Origin: Moringa oleifera
Lineage: Eukaryota > Streptophyta > Magnoliopsida > Brassicales > Moringaceae
Reading direction: 5' to 3'
DNA: 64,000 nt
Assembly: GCA_021397835.1 (NCBI GenBank)
Contig: JAJFZO010000344.1
Coordinates: forward strand, 8,432,001 to 8,496,000
In this document: piece after piece, positions 12,189-24,424 of the stretch
Position numbering within the stretch: the first letter of the stretch is position 1
How the letters are laid out: each line of letters begins with the position of its first letter
Notes under the pieces: generated by a model
Told to the model about the DNA's origin: nothing
The model's database searches: none
The model's input: only the letters and a program-made list of their open reading frames with translations
Program-made: the position numbers and the translations under genes

Positions 12189-15052
12189 CTAGCCTAGCGC
12201 CAGTTGTCTCCCACCGCCAACATTGTGGCCCGAACGGCCACTGTCACTCCTTTGGCGTCCCTGAGTGAAAGACAAGTTATCCTGCCATTTCCCACCACCA
12301 GCAGCAGAATTCTGGTTATCTCTTCGCCTTAAACTGAGATCCGAACCTCCACCACCTATCCTGGCCGCAAATGCCCTTTCATTACTTTCAGCAAGGACAG
12401 ATACCTTCCCAATCACCTGGAATGCCAACGCCTGCAGCCTGGTGTGCTGGACATGACGGAAGACAATGCACCGTGCTGGCTGGTCCCAACGTGCAGGCAG
12501 TTCGTCGTTGATCATCATCTTGCTGACAATGCGGTGAATTTGGGCATCCGAGAGGTCAAACATCTTGGTCAGAGTGTCCAAGCTTAGGGAACGATAACCC
12601 GTTGAGTAGGTCAAAAGATAAGTCCTCAAAGCCTCTTCCTTAATCTTGGCCTTGACCATCTCAAGGACATTGTCTCGATTCCTGAGAACCCTCCAAACCT
12701 TAAGAGAATTTATACAATCAAAGGCCTCCCGGAAGTCTCCCTTGCCAAGGGCCCTGATGGCAGCCACTACATGATCCTTCACATTTTCAGGGGGACCGGT
12801 GAAAATTTGCCTCTCCTTCATTTCCAAAAACCGCCGGAAGCGGTTGGCATCGTGGATGTTGGCTGCCATCTTTGGGACCTCAAGCAGCATTGCGCAGCTC
12901 AAGTAGGCAGCCTCCAGAAGCTCGAGGTTTATATGCATATGGTACGGCATCTGGTATCTTATTTCCAGCCTTTCCTGTCGACAAACATAAATGATTCGCA
13001 AATCAAGGTGTGAAATTAAAAAAAATGAGGAATATAGACAATTGAGCTTCTGAAAAGCTAGCTAATCTGACAACCATATATAATGTTTAATGTAACTCCC
13101 GTGTATGCCAGGAGGTGTTAAATCATCATCGGCCCAAATTTACATGTGAAGAAGACGAGGAAGAAGAAGAAGAAGAAGAAGAAGAAGAAAACAATCATTA
13201 TTACCTGTTCTGGAGTCTTCTCATGGTATCGACTTCGAGAGACACCTTGTGCAAGCAACTCCTTCATCCTTCCACTAGAATATAGCTCAGCAAGGCAGCT
13301 CTCAGCTTCAGTGAATCGTCCAACCCGAAATGCACAAAGACCAAGCTGTGCCATGGCCCTGTTAAAAAGAATTTGTGTTGAAATGTCCAGATGCTCAATA
13401 TTATCCTGCAAACGACTCATTAGCATCAAGTCCCGGGAACTTGAAAAATCATCCGAAAGAGCATGATGATAAATATCACAAAGCATGGCACGGGCTCTGG
13501 TCCGATCGTCACCATGCTTGTATATGAGAGACACCAGATTATGCATAAAAGCTCTGCTACTTTCAGGGAATGTGGGCTTACGAGGCACAAGCTCAGGAGT
13601 AGCAAGAATAAATGGAGACGGAGTGCTACTTTCCTCCGCCACTTTGGGTTCCTCGCCTCCTTCCGTCCGCTCCACCAATTTCCTCAAGCCATCATACACC
13701 TCCTGTGGCTTGTAATAAATGAGCTCAACACGCCTGAAAGCGACTTTTGCAGCTGCTTTAAAATCTCCTACTCGCTCCACATAATCCAGGACATTTTGCG
13801 CAAGAACCAACAGCATAGGTTCATCCCTCAGCCTGTCAACATACTCATGTTCACGGCTGTGTGGATCTATGCTCTGCAAGCTTTTGAAAAACTCAGCATC
13901 TATCCCCTCCAAGAAGGCCACCAAGTTTCCCCGAACTCGAATTCTCCCGGTATACTCCACTCCCTTCTGGGTTTCGTTCTCATCAGGTTCGACCATGTCA
14001 TCCACCACAATGTTAGGATACTGGACAAGAATGTCAACCATGACCAGCATATTTTGGACACACTTTCTCCACGCATTAATAGGCATATGCTTCACGTCGA
14101 ACTGGGCAGAGATGGCACTAAACAAAATCTCAAGCTTCTGTGCTGGAGTCTTAGCAACCTCTGTCAAGCAGGTAAGCTGCTCAACCTGCTCAAACCATCG
14201 AGTTCCCTTTCTGCCCCGAGCTGCCACAACCTCTTTCAACTTCTTGTCCACCGTTTCCCAGGTGATCTCATCACTGGCAACGTCCTCCTTATCATCTGCT
14301 TCTTGGTCATCCTCTTCTTCTTCAGATTCTGATCTGGTAACTATGTTCACGAGCTCCCCCTCGAACTCTGTATCTGGGTCTTCATCTTGATCCCTGTCGC
14401 AGTCGGGACTTTCAGGATTCTCCCTACACTTATTAATTAACTCTTCGTACTGCTTATTGGTTTTTTTCAGTTTCTGTTTCATAGAGTTCAAGGCCTTGGC
14501 ATTACTAGTGCTCATCTTCTTTTTTGCATCCTTATTTGCCAAAGCTTGACTCAGGAAATCCTCTAACATTACAAGAGCTTTGATGTAAAGGGTGGGGACC
14601 TTTTCAGACTCAGTAACACGCATAACCCTCTCAATTTGTGTATTTATCTTGTCGAAGCTCTCCCGCAGGTTAACCCAGTCGTGGATCTTCATAGCATTTT
14701 TCATCTGGTCAACAGTGGCTGAAATCTCCTCTTAAAGCTTGTGTTTGGCCGACCTAACGACGCGCTTTTGGCCAAAGGAGTCGTCGCTGTCACTTGCATT
14801 TCCCAGGATATATCTGTTTGTTGCAGTTTGGATGGCAGAATCGCCACCTGCTTCAGGAACACCATCTCCACAATCACTCTCCTCTTCTTCGCCATCACTA
14901 CCACCCTGTAAACAAGGGGATACAGTATCAAATATAAAAATTTGGAGAGAAAGCATAATTCCATTAAATGATATTCGATTAAATTGAATGGAAAATATTG
15001 TCATCTCTGTCACCGAAACGTCACAAACCTGGTTCCAAAAACGTGATGCCAT
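12189..15052 (-). pseudogene. eIF3c-like copy 2, nonsense-disrupted
   Basis: The three-exon structure matches copy 4: exon 1 at 15,052-15,029 (MASRFWNQ), exon 2 at 14,905-13,205 and exon 3 at 12,974-12,189. The family core is present, including [20 protein letters not shown], the VAARGRKGT segment and a C-terminal PCI-like region ([16 protein letters not shown]). An in-frame TAA at 14,734-14,732, where copy 4 has TAC (Tyr), ends translation after about 65 residues. A long frame resumes at an internal Met (14,704), so an N-terminally truncated protein is conceivable. The C-terminus ends at the same TAG as in copy 4, and the Gly/Arg-rich tail beyond it has an extra deletion. A GAA microsatellite in intron 2 (about 13,152-13,189) is longer than in copy 4. 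I call it a pseudogene because the start-proximal stop would abolish the normal product. Confidence 0.8.
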
Positions 15053-15790
15053 CTTCCTCACAGAAGCTAAGTATGACAGAGCTGGCGGTAGTATAACAAC
15101 GGAGAAGACAAAAAATAATTATTAATTAATTAATTAATTAAAAACCAATTAAACAGACTATGACTATACCCGTAGACAGGAAATTGGCATCATACGAAAT
15201 AATTAGAATTCATGAGCCTATAGCTAGAACTGTTTAAAATACAACAGGCAACAAAATCCGTATATAGCAAAATAAGTTACATGAATATTAATGATTCGTA
15301 TCTCTAATTTTTATCAATTAAACAACCCTTAGAGGACAAGAAGATGATTCCCTCCACTCTATTATGATTCATACATGCAACCTTTAAAAGATAAGTAAAA
15401 ATAAAAACTTGCAGAGGTTAAACTTCCATATCAAGTAGCAGTACTAATAACAAAAACTCAAGTCCCCCAAATAAAAAACAAAAAAATCATTAAATCAAGA
15501 TTAACAAAACAAAGCAAATTTTTTGTAATGCAAACACATGAAAACATAATTATAACGTATTTCCGTGAGAACAAAACCCTTAAATTATTTTTCAAAAGAA
15601 ATCAACAAATTATACCATATACACTCTTTACACATCATCAACCATAAGTAACTTACAGGATTTTTCCTTACGTCGTTTTGCAAGCAAGCTACAAAGAAAC
15701 TACGAGAAAAAAGAATTTATATTTACTCTCTGAGCTATATGCTTTATAACTCAGAACTCCCTGCTATTTATAGTGAAACAAAAAAACAAA
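15053..15790 (-). promoter_or_regulatory. 5' UTR, leader intron and TATA of eIF3c copy 2
   Basis: On the minus strand a TATA element CTATAAATAG lies at 15,761-15,773. It is followed by a noncoding leader exon ending at a GTAAGTTAC donor near 15,650, then an intron running to just upstream of the ATG at 15,052. The layout matches that of copy 4. A (TTAA)n run sits at about 15,118-15,140. Confidence 0.55.
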
Positions 15791-16317
15791 AAAAAAAAAA
15801 AAACGATCAACAAGAGATCATTTCATTAATATCTTTAGTATCTTTAAGATATCATGAGATCTCTCAAATATCATGAAAACAATACAATATTTGAATTATA
15901 AGAAAACTATATATTCTGAAAGGTAGAAAATATCTCCCTAACACGATATTATTAACATTTTGAATTTTTAAATCATGATCTACTATGATAATTTTAAAAT
16001 TTCAAATCACCTTGTTTTTATATACATATATATTCATATCAAATCAATATTGTTTTCAAAGTTAATTTTACTAAATTTAAGCTTCGAAATAATGTAGATA
16101 AAAATTATCAATATTTTTATATTTTCAAATTTTAATTTATAAAGTATTTAATTTAATATTTTTAAAAATATTATAATATTACATAAAATAAATAGTTATC
16201 AAAATTTTAAATTTATAACAGCTACATTTAAATTTAAATTATAAATTTTTGTCAATTTAATCAAAACTCTATTATTTTAAGATTAGATTTAAGGTATATA
16301 CATAAAATAATAAATAT
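15791..16317. other. AT-rich intergenic DNA, no gene seen
   Basis: Very AT-rich DNA matching about 28,830-29,400 (for example AAATCATGATCTACTATG against AAATCATAATTTATTATA), so it belongs to the duplicated eIF3c block. No reading frame or RNA gene is supported. Confidence 0.6.
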
Positions 16318-17110
16318 TGTTGAAGATTTAGTTGATTAAGATTTTGAGTAACAGTCAGAAATTGTGCTACCAATTGTTATCGTGGGACCATTGATTTGGA
16401 GGTAGCACCGCATTAACGAAACGATATTAGTTATTGGATAGCAAGGGGCATGATATGGAAGTCTTAGATATTGATACTGATAAAGCTGGGACTGAAATAA
16501 ATAAACCGATTCTCATTATTTATTATTATTTTTTTTTTTTACAATAGCCCTTTTTACGATACTTATTGAAGATACTTGTTTTCATTCATATCATTTTAAT
16601 TAATATACTCGACGATTAAGATTGAAGATTAAAAGATAATAATTAATAATTATTTAATTAAATTTAAAAGGAAAGAATTTCAAGATTTTGTGGCATCCTG
16701 CTGCAATAAGGTAGTAGCAATGCTACAACATTGTTGTAACATCCTACAGAATTGCTACAGTATCTTGCATTCTGCAGCGTTGCTGTAGTATCTTGTAGCT
16801 TTGCTGCAGCATTAATGCATTCTGCATTTTGCATGACTACATTATTACACTCTGCATTACTACACCCTGTAGCATTCTGCATTTTGCACCAAGGGTGCTG
16901 TCTACTGTTGCATCAAGTGGAGACTTGGCCAAGGTCTATAAGTATCCGCCTTAGTCAAGAGTTAGGGAGATTTCTTTTTTAAAAAAAATTGAAAAGAGAG
17001 GAGAGAAAATTTTGAGGAAGAAATATTTAAGGAAAAAAAAAAGGGTGGTTTTGGAATAAAAATTTTGAATGAGATGATTTTTTTTAGGAAAAGGAAAATA
17101 GAAAAATGAA
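16318..17110 (+). repeat. LTR-like direct repeat, left copy
   Basis: It starts TGTTGAAG and matches 17,826-18,655 in the same orientation (shared GATTAAGATTTTGAGTAACA, TTGTTATCGTGGGACCA, GGAGACTTGGCCAAGGTCTA). A TATA-like CTATAAGTATCC near 16,936 sits toward its right end, as in an LTR promoter. The segment 16,690-16,900 is a degenerate short repeat built on TGCTGCAGCATTCTG. A terminal CA and target-site duplication are not clear, so LTR identity is an inference. Confidence 0.55.
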
Positions 17111-17259
17111 AGAGAAAAATCAAAATAAATTTTATATTTTATCATAAAATAAAAATAAAAATAGAACTACTTGAGTCTTACATGATGAGGTTGAAGAATG
17201 AAAACGATAATCTCAAATTTCTTTAAAGTTAAAAATAAAAATGAATTAAAAGATAAATA

Positions 17260-17825
17260 TTAGTTGGAAGCCTGACATTCCTTCTATAGGCTCTCATCAT
17301 AGAAATTAGTAAACTCTGAATGCAACCAAATATGCTGTTTGTTAGAAGACCGAAAGCAAGTAAGTTGGTACAGAACAGAGTGAGGCAAAGGCGGGAAAAT
17401 TAATTTGTCCATTTTCAATAAAGTCATAACGATAATATTTTATTCATCAATGTACTAGAAAATTATATTACATTTTATTATTTACTAATATTTTATTTAT
17501 ATTTAAAAAATCTATTATATTACATTATTTTAACTTGTATCATGTTATAAATATATATATATATTATTTGTTATGATATCATTTTTAAATTTATAAAATA
17601 AAATTGAAATTTAACCCATATATTAATACTTATAAAAAATTTAAAACAAATACATATTTATAAATTAACCAAAAAAAAATATCATCATCAATACAAAATC
17701 TAACATACGCAAAACTCTTATTATATTTTTATAATACAATCTTGCATATTCATATATTTTATATCGTTATATATAAATATATAAAATAAGTAATATCTAT
17801 GAAAATAGTGGCATGAACTGTTATT
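17260..17825. repeat. Dispersed repeat, copy 1
   Basis: It matches about 35,300-35,935 (AGCCTGACATTCCTTCTATAG, GTTGGTACAGA...GAGTGAGGC, CAATAAAGTCAT...GATAATATTTTATTCATCA). It lies between the two LTR-like repeats. No coding capacity is visible, and it is probably a nonautonomous element or part of one. Confidence 0.5.
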
Positions 17826-18655
17826 GTTGAAGGTTTGGCTGATTAAGATTTTGAGTAACAATAAAGAATTGCGCTGCAAATTGTTGCTACAAATTGTTAT
17901 CGTGGGACCATCGATTTCAGAAGTAGCCCTGCATTAACAGTGTTAGTTATATCGATTTCAAGTTTTAGATATTGATGCCGATAAAGCTAGGAATGAAATG
18001 AATAGACTAATAGATCCCACCAAATGGTGAATGAGAGATCTTATTTATTCATTTATTTATTTACAATAGCATTTTTTGTGATACTTATTGAAGATACTTA
18101 TTTTCGTTCAGATTATTTTCGTTAATATACTCGACGATTTGGATTGAAGATTAAAAGATAATAATTATTAATAATTTAATTAAAATTAAATTATTCAAAA
18201 GAAAAAATTTTAAGATTTTGTAGCATTTTACTGCAACTGCAGTATTGCTGTAATAAGGCAATAGCAATACTGTAGCATTGCTATAACATCGTGGAGCATT
18301 GATGCAGTATCTTGTAAATACTGCAATATCTTGTAGGTTTGCTACAGTATTAGTGCATTCTGCATTTCTATATTCTGCATTTTGCATGACTGCATTATCA
18401 TACTTTGGATTGCTGCATTTTGTAGTATCCTGCATTATACATTATACTGTAAGGTTGCCTATTGCTGCATCTAGTGGAGACTTGGCCAAGGTCTATTAAT
18501 ACCCACCTTGGTCAAAGTTATAGAGTTTTCTTTTTTTTTTTTTTGGAAAAAAAGTTAGAACGAGATGGGAGAAAATTTTGAAGAGGAAGAAATTTTTTTT
18601 AAAAAAAAAAGGAGGTGGTTTTTTATGAAAAATTTTGAATGAGAAGAAATAAAAT
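17826..18655 (+). repeat. LTR-like direct repeat, right copy
   Basis: Second copy of the 16,318 repeat, again starting TGTTGAAG and keeping a TATA-like CTATTAATACCC near 18,493. The TGCTGCAGCAT-type degenerate repeat occupies about 18,215-18,470. The interval between the two copies is too short for gag-pol, so if this is an element it is nonautonomous. Confidence 0.55.
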
Positions 18656-19330
18656 ATATATTTAATATTTTTTAAAAATATAAAAAAATCTTAAAAGAGA
18701 GTTTGTCATGTTTCTAATATAAAATTATTTAAAATATGTATTTAATATTCTTTTAAAATATGAAAAATCTTAAGAGACAGGTTTTCTTATTTTTTTAATA
18801 TAAAAATTATTTAAAAAATAAAATATAGAGCAATGCTTTTGAGAAATATGAAAAATCTCAAAAGAGAGGTTTTTTTAATTTTTTAATATAAAAATTACTC
18901 AAAAATAAAATATGTGTTTCAAATTTTTGAGATGTATGAAAGAATCTCAAGAGAAAAGTTTTCATATTCTTTAATATGATATTATTTTTAAAAAAATAAA
19001 ATCCATATTTATTAATTATTTTGAGAAATATGAAAAAATTTTAAAAGAGATTTTTATACTCTCTAGTATAAAATTTATTTTTAAAATAAAATTTATATAT
19101 ATATATATATTTAATGTTTTTGAGAAGTATGAAGAAATCTCGAGAGATATTTTTGTAAAAATTATTTAAAAAATTTTTGTAACACTATGAAAAATTGTCA
19201 AGAGAGAGATTATTATAGTTTTTAATATAAAATTGCTTTTAAAGGAAAAAATTTTCTTGAAATAATGAAGGAATTTCAAGAGAAAAATCTTTATATTTTC
19301 TAAAATGCTTTCAAGAAAAATAAACAAAAT
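18656..19330. repeat. AT-rich minisatellite
   Basis: A pattern of the type GAAAAATCT(C/T)AA(A/G)AGAGAG followed by TTTTTAATATAAAATTATTT recurs roughly every 75-130 bp, about seven to eight times. The units are strongly diverged. No gene is seen. Confidence 0.6.
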
Positions 19331-20005
19331 ATTTTGCATGGCCTAAATTCATTTTTATTTTTAATTAATGAAATTATGAAAATCGGGTTTAAAGCCTAAA
19401 TTTAGATATTAAATATTAATTATTTGCTTATCTTAGGATTATGAGATATTAAAATTTTTTTATGCTTTACATAATATTGCTATGCATCTTAGTTTAGTAT
19501 TAAAATGTCTTTGTATTTGCATGAACCATAAAAATATATTTTGAGAATTAGAGATTGAACAAAAGTGAGCCCCTCATATTCTTAATTCATCAAAAAATAT
19601 TTTGGTGGCAACTTCTTTGATGATTTTTAATTTTTATTTTTATGAAAAAAAATCACCCAAAAACATTTTGCAAGTTACTTCGATGATTCGACGTTGGTCG
19701 AAAACTTTTTATGACACTTGGATCCTCTAACCTTCTAAATCTATTTTATTTTAAAAATTTTCTCCTTATTTAATTATTTTTTCAAATTTCTCTCCCACCA
19801 TACCGATATTTTATTTATAGAATGGAGTCTTCAAAGTGTTGATGAATGATTCAGATAACTCGCTTTCAAGCAAAGCTAGTTAGACCCTAACCACCATTTT
19901 ACACCACCTCCTACCATTTCAGGTAAAAATTTTAAACTCACTTTTCGGAACTTGATCGTGGATACTTTGAGATTGATATACTTGCCCGATATTTTTTCTT
20001 TTCAA
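19331..20005. other. AT-rich DNA, no gene seen
   Basis: Noncoding DNA between the minisatellite and the gag relic. The stretch 19,840-19,980 resembles flanking sequence of a retroelement by composition only. Confidence 0.4.
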
Positions 20006-20590
20006 CTATGTTGAAAGCAATAAATTAAGAGAGTTCGGTTTTGCTACGTACATTTTATGTAAGAACATAATCAGATGCGTATGCAGGCATTTGAATTCTT
20101 CGAATTTATTAAATTCGTGGGATTTAAATTTTGGCAGGAGAACCAAATTGAGCTTAATGGCGTCCAATCCGTAGTTGTTAGCATTCTCCATCATTTTGAT
20201 TTTTCTCTAATAACCCCACTGTTTTTGTGAGCATTTCTTAGCTCTAGACACCACCATCACTTCCATCGGATCATCTGGATCCCGAGCTTGACATGATTCG
20301 CCGGTTCTCTTTCGTTATTAAACATTTGCATGCCTTCAAAACATCTCATAATTTGACTCATAGATGGGGACGTTTCTAGATGTATTTCCCAAGTAAAGGC
20401 TTGTTGGCACACTATAAATGCTTCTGCCCTTGTGTCACGTGTTTTTTCAAATTTTTCACTTCAACGACCACCCGTTACCCTTTCATTAAGGATTCCGTCA
20501 ATTTCATCATCACCTGCATTTGTCCCTATAGATCAGCTTGACGTTGGACTGTCTCTTGTTGATTTGGATTATCTGCTCGTGGCTATCATA
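20006..20590 (-). mobile_element. Ty3/gypsy-type gag relic
   Basis: The minus-strand frame at 20,006-20,194 contains LVLLPKFKSHEFNKFEEFKC followed by LHTHLIMFLHKM. This matches the layout of plant gypsy gag proteins (PPKFKVPEFEKY...C...HLTMFCRKM), which I know from the family. Upstream on the same strand (20,200-20,590) a Gln-rich piece reads roughly DNPNQQETVQRQAD, also typical of the region before gag, but it is interrupted by stops. No protease, RT or integrase is visible. A more degraded copy lies at 8,573-8,770. Confidence 0.6.
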
Positions 20591-21400
20591 GTATTATTAT
20601 ATATTTTTTAAAATTATTAATAAATTAAAAAAAATTCATTAATAAAAAATTATTCAAATATGATTGATAAATTCGAAATGACGTATAAAAGTCATTTGAA
20701 TTATTTTTTTAAGGAATTTCAATAACGAAAATATTTAAAAATTTTTAAAATTGTTTGAGTAAAATTTTTTAAATTAGATGTATAATTGATTTAATCGATA
20801 TCTGATTCGATATGTTTAGCACAATTTTTTATTAGTGAACGAACTTTAATTTTAAATTTTAACTTTGTTTTATGTTAGCTATAAAGATTAAAAAAAATAT
20901 AACACTTGAATGGATTAAGAGAGTTTTGGAGCCAAAAAAAAAAGAAAAAAAAAAAAGATATTTTGTCTTTACAATCCCCAACGTATAAGCAAAAATCTAT
21001 TAGAGTTTCTAAAAACAGACTTACTTGGAGCAAAAGACGTGGACCCGCCTTCCAAATTTCTTCCTCTTTCTTTGCTCCTTATATGCTTAAGATTTTCATG
21101 AGGATGCTTATTATTTTTTGCATGAATTAAAGTTTCTTTCCTTAGGGCTAAGAGATGTAGTCTAATTATGAAGTTTTGGATTGTTTTTTATTTTTAATCT
21201 ATGATTTATTATTTTTAGTTGAGTTTTTCACGTTATCCTTAATACTTCTAATTAAATGATTTGCTGATGATGAAATGAAATCGAAAGAAGATTCATATGT
21301 TTAATTCATTGTAAAGAAAACCATATATTGCATGTGATCAGGTCACAGGAGTATACATGTATCTGTATCTATAGATCTATGTGCGTATGCACACATCAAT
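20591..21400. other. AT-rich DNA, no gene seen
   Basis: Noncoding. The last ~90 bp (CTATAGATCTATGTGCGTA and following) match about 8,815-8,865 next to copy 1, marking resumption of the duplicated block. Confidence 0.5.
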
Positions 21401-21429
21401 GTATGTATATCAAGGAAAGACTGTCACTA

Positions 21430-24317
21430 CTTTGCCGTCTCTCCTTGACTGAAAAACAAGCTATGTCGTCATTTTTCAGCACCTGCCGCAGCATGGTCCT
21501 GGTCATCTTCTGGCTGATCCGAACCTCCACCACCTATCCTGGCCTCAGCTGCCCTTTTCATTCCTTTCAGCAGGGATAGATACCTTCTTAATCAACTCGA
21601 CTGCCAATGCCGGCAGCCTGGTGGGCTGGTCATGACGGAAGACGATGCACCGTGCTGGCTGGTCCCAACGTGCATGCAGTTCCTCGTCGATCATCATCTT
21701 GTTGACAGTGCTTTGAATTTGGGAATCTGAGAGTTCAAACATCTCGGTCAGCCTGTCCAAGCTTAGTGAACGATAACCCTTTGAGTAGGTCAAAAGATAA
21801 GTCCTCAAAGCCACTTCCTTAATCTTGGCCTTGACCATCTCAAGGACATTGTCTCGATTCGTGAGAACCCTCCAAACCTTAAGAGAATTTATAACATCAA
21901 AGGCCTCCTGGAAGTCTCCCTTGCCAAGGGCACTCGCAGCAGCCATTACATGATCCTCGACATTTTCAGGGGGACCAATGAAAGCTCGCCTCGCATTTAC
22001 TTCCACTACTTCCCGGAAAGTGTTACATGTGACCCCACCCTGGGCTGCTGTCTTTGGGACCTCAAGCAGCATTGCACAGCTCAGGTACACAGCCTCCAGA
22101 AGCTCGAGGTTTATATGCATATGGTACGGCATCTGGTATTTTCTTTCCAGCCTTTCCTGTCAATAGATATAAATGTGAGTCACAAACTAAGGCGAAATTA
22201 AAAAAACGAAGAATATATACAAGTTTAAGAAAGCTAGCTAATCTAAGGATCATACGTAATTAGGGAAGATGAATTAACAAAGATCCTTAACTATACATGC
22301 TTGATGTTATTCTAAACTGATCACACTGGAAAAATACATTAACTCACTTTGCAACCAATACTCACGTATGCGAGAAGGTGTTCAACCATCATCAGCCCAG
22401 ATTTACATGTGAAGAAGTGGACACGAAAGGTTAACCCAAATCCACGTGTTTATTTTGGGCATAAAAGATCACACCGAAAATTAAGGGGGAAAAAGAAAAG
22501 TATCATTTGGTGAATTGAAGACCTAAGCAATGGAATGCAATTAGCATTTCATGTGCAGGAACAGTCTCAATTGATGCTGTTTGCATTCGGTTTCGCTTGA
22601 CACACCTTATTAAAGGCCCAAAGGAGCAAGCTATACGAAGATCAAAAAGAATTTTCATGAACCACCCAATCAATTGACAACTGATTTTGTTCACTTAACT
22701 TCTTTGTTAGAACGCGACCAAACAAGTAATATTCCCGTAGAAAGACCTAGTAGAGATTAAGTACATTACTATGAAAAATTATTAAAAAAAGCAACAATGG
22801 TAAACCACACTGCAAAACAGAGACAGTTACCAGTTGAAGAATTTGGAAGAGCAACTGTCTAGAAATATGCAAACATCAAAGAAACAAAAACGTGAGATGT
22901 GAAGGGTAACTATCAACCACGCTCAAAACTGTACAAGAGCATCTTAAAATTGAATCAACTGTAAGGTTAATGTAAGCATGATTGGCGGAGAAAACAATCA
23001 TTAGAACCTGTTCTGTAGTCTTCTCGTTAGCATCGCTTTGCGAGACACTTTGTGCAAGCAACTCCTTCATCCTTCCCCTGGAATATAGCTCAGCAAGGCA
23101 GCTCTCGGCTTGAGTGAAGTCTCCAACGCGAAATGCACAAAGACCAAGCTGTGCCGTGGCCCTGTTAAAAAGAATTTGCGTTGAAATGTCCAGATGCTCG
23201 ATATTATCTTGCAAATGACTCCTTAGCATCAAGTCCCGGGAATTTGAAAAATCATCCGAAAGAGCATAATGATAAATATCACAGAGCATCGCACGGGCTC
23301 TGGTCCGATCGTCACCATGCTTGTAAATGAGGGAGACCAGATTATGCACAAAGACCAAGCTGTGCCATGGCCCTGTTAAAAAGAATTTGCGTTGAAATGT
23401 CCAGATGCTCGATATTATCTTGCAAATGACTCATTAGCATCAAGTCCCGGGAATTTGAAAAATCATCCGAAAGAGCATAATGATAAATATCACAGAGCAT
23501 CGCACGGGCTCTGGTCCGATCGTCACCATGCTGGTAAATGAGGGACACCAGATTATGCACAAAAGCTCTGCTACTTTCAGGGAATGTGAGCTTACGAGGC
23601 ACAAGTACACGGGTAGCAAGAATAAACGGAGATGGACCCCTACTTTCCTCAGCCACTTTGGGTTCCTCGCCTCCTTCTGTCGGCTCCACCAATTTCCTCA
23701 AGCCATCATACACCTCCTGTGGCTTGTAATAAATGAGCTCAAGACGCCTTAAAGCGACACACTCCTGGACATGTTGCGCAAGAACCAAAAGCATAGGTTC
23801 ATCCCTCAGCCTCTCAACATATTCACGCTCACAAGTGTGTGGATCTATGCTCTGCAAGCTCTTGAAAAACTCGGCATCCATCTCCTCTAAGAAGGCCACC
23901 AAGTTCTCCCGAACTGGAATATTTGTGCCGGCATGGTCCACTCCCTTCAGGCTTTCATTCCCACCAGGTTCAATCATGTCATCCACCACGATGTTAGGAT
24001 ACTGGACAAGAATGTGGCGAATGGCATGCATACATTCCACACCCCCTTTTCCACGCACTAATAGACACATGCCCACTGAGCCCGGGATTCCCACCGAGCT
24101 CCGCAGAGATAACAGTGAACAAATTCACAAGTTTCTGTGCGGGAGTTTCGTCAATGTTTGTCAAGAAGGTAGAAACATCGTCCCCAAAACCACTCTCCTC
24201 TTCCTTGCCGTCACGACCACCCTGAAAACGAGAAGATATTTGATTATATTGAATGGAAAATATTGTCATCTCTGTCACTGAAATGTCACAAACCTGGGTC
24301 GGAAAATGTGATGCCAA
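21430..24317 (-). pseudogene. eIF3c-like pseudogene, copy 3
   Basis: The conserved eIF3c peptides are all here ([56 protein letters not shown]), but the copy is broken in several ways. The ATG of exon 1 is TTG at 24,317-24,315, followed by ASHFPTQ. Exon 2 has the same jump from GFGDDVS to the AQKL segment as copy 1. The VGDFKAAAK segment is lost. A frameshift lies at the C-terminus near 21,550. A 211-bp tandem duplication (23,133-23,343 and 23,344-23,554) adds a further frameshift because 211 is not a multiple of three. Unlike copies 2 and 4, it keeps a segment VTCNTFREVVEV corresponding to the family's VISKTFRRLLEV, so it preserves an older state there. Confidence 0.88.
23133..23554. repeat. 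211-bp tandem duplication inside copy 3
   Basis: Two adjacent copies are nearly identical, offset by exactly 211 bp, with ATGCACAAA at each boundary. That points to slippage or unequal exchange at microhomology. The duplication is absent from copies 1, 2 and 4. Confidence 0.9.
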
Positions 24318-24424
24318 GTTCCTCGCAGAAGCTAAGATCTAAGTATGACAGAGGTGCAGAATCTGCAGTAGCATAAACCGGAAAAGATTAATATATGTAT
24401 ATATATATATATATACACATATAT

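Noticed and set aside
13146..13205. Poly-Phe tail at the end of the eIF3c exon 2 frame
   Set aside because: It comes from reading through the GTAATAATG donor into a GAA/TTC microsatellite in the intron; the exon ends at 13,205.
13463..14332. 289-codon plus-strand frame opposite eIF3c copy 2
   Set aside because: It is the antisense shadow of the conserved eIF3c exon; similar shadows occur opposite copies 1, 3 and 4.
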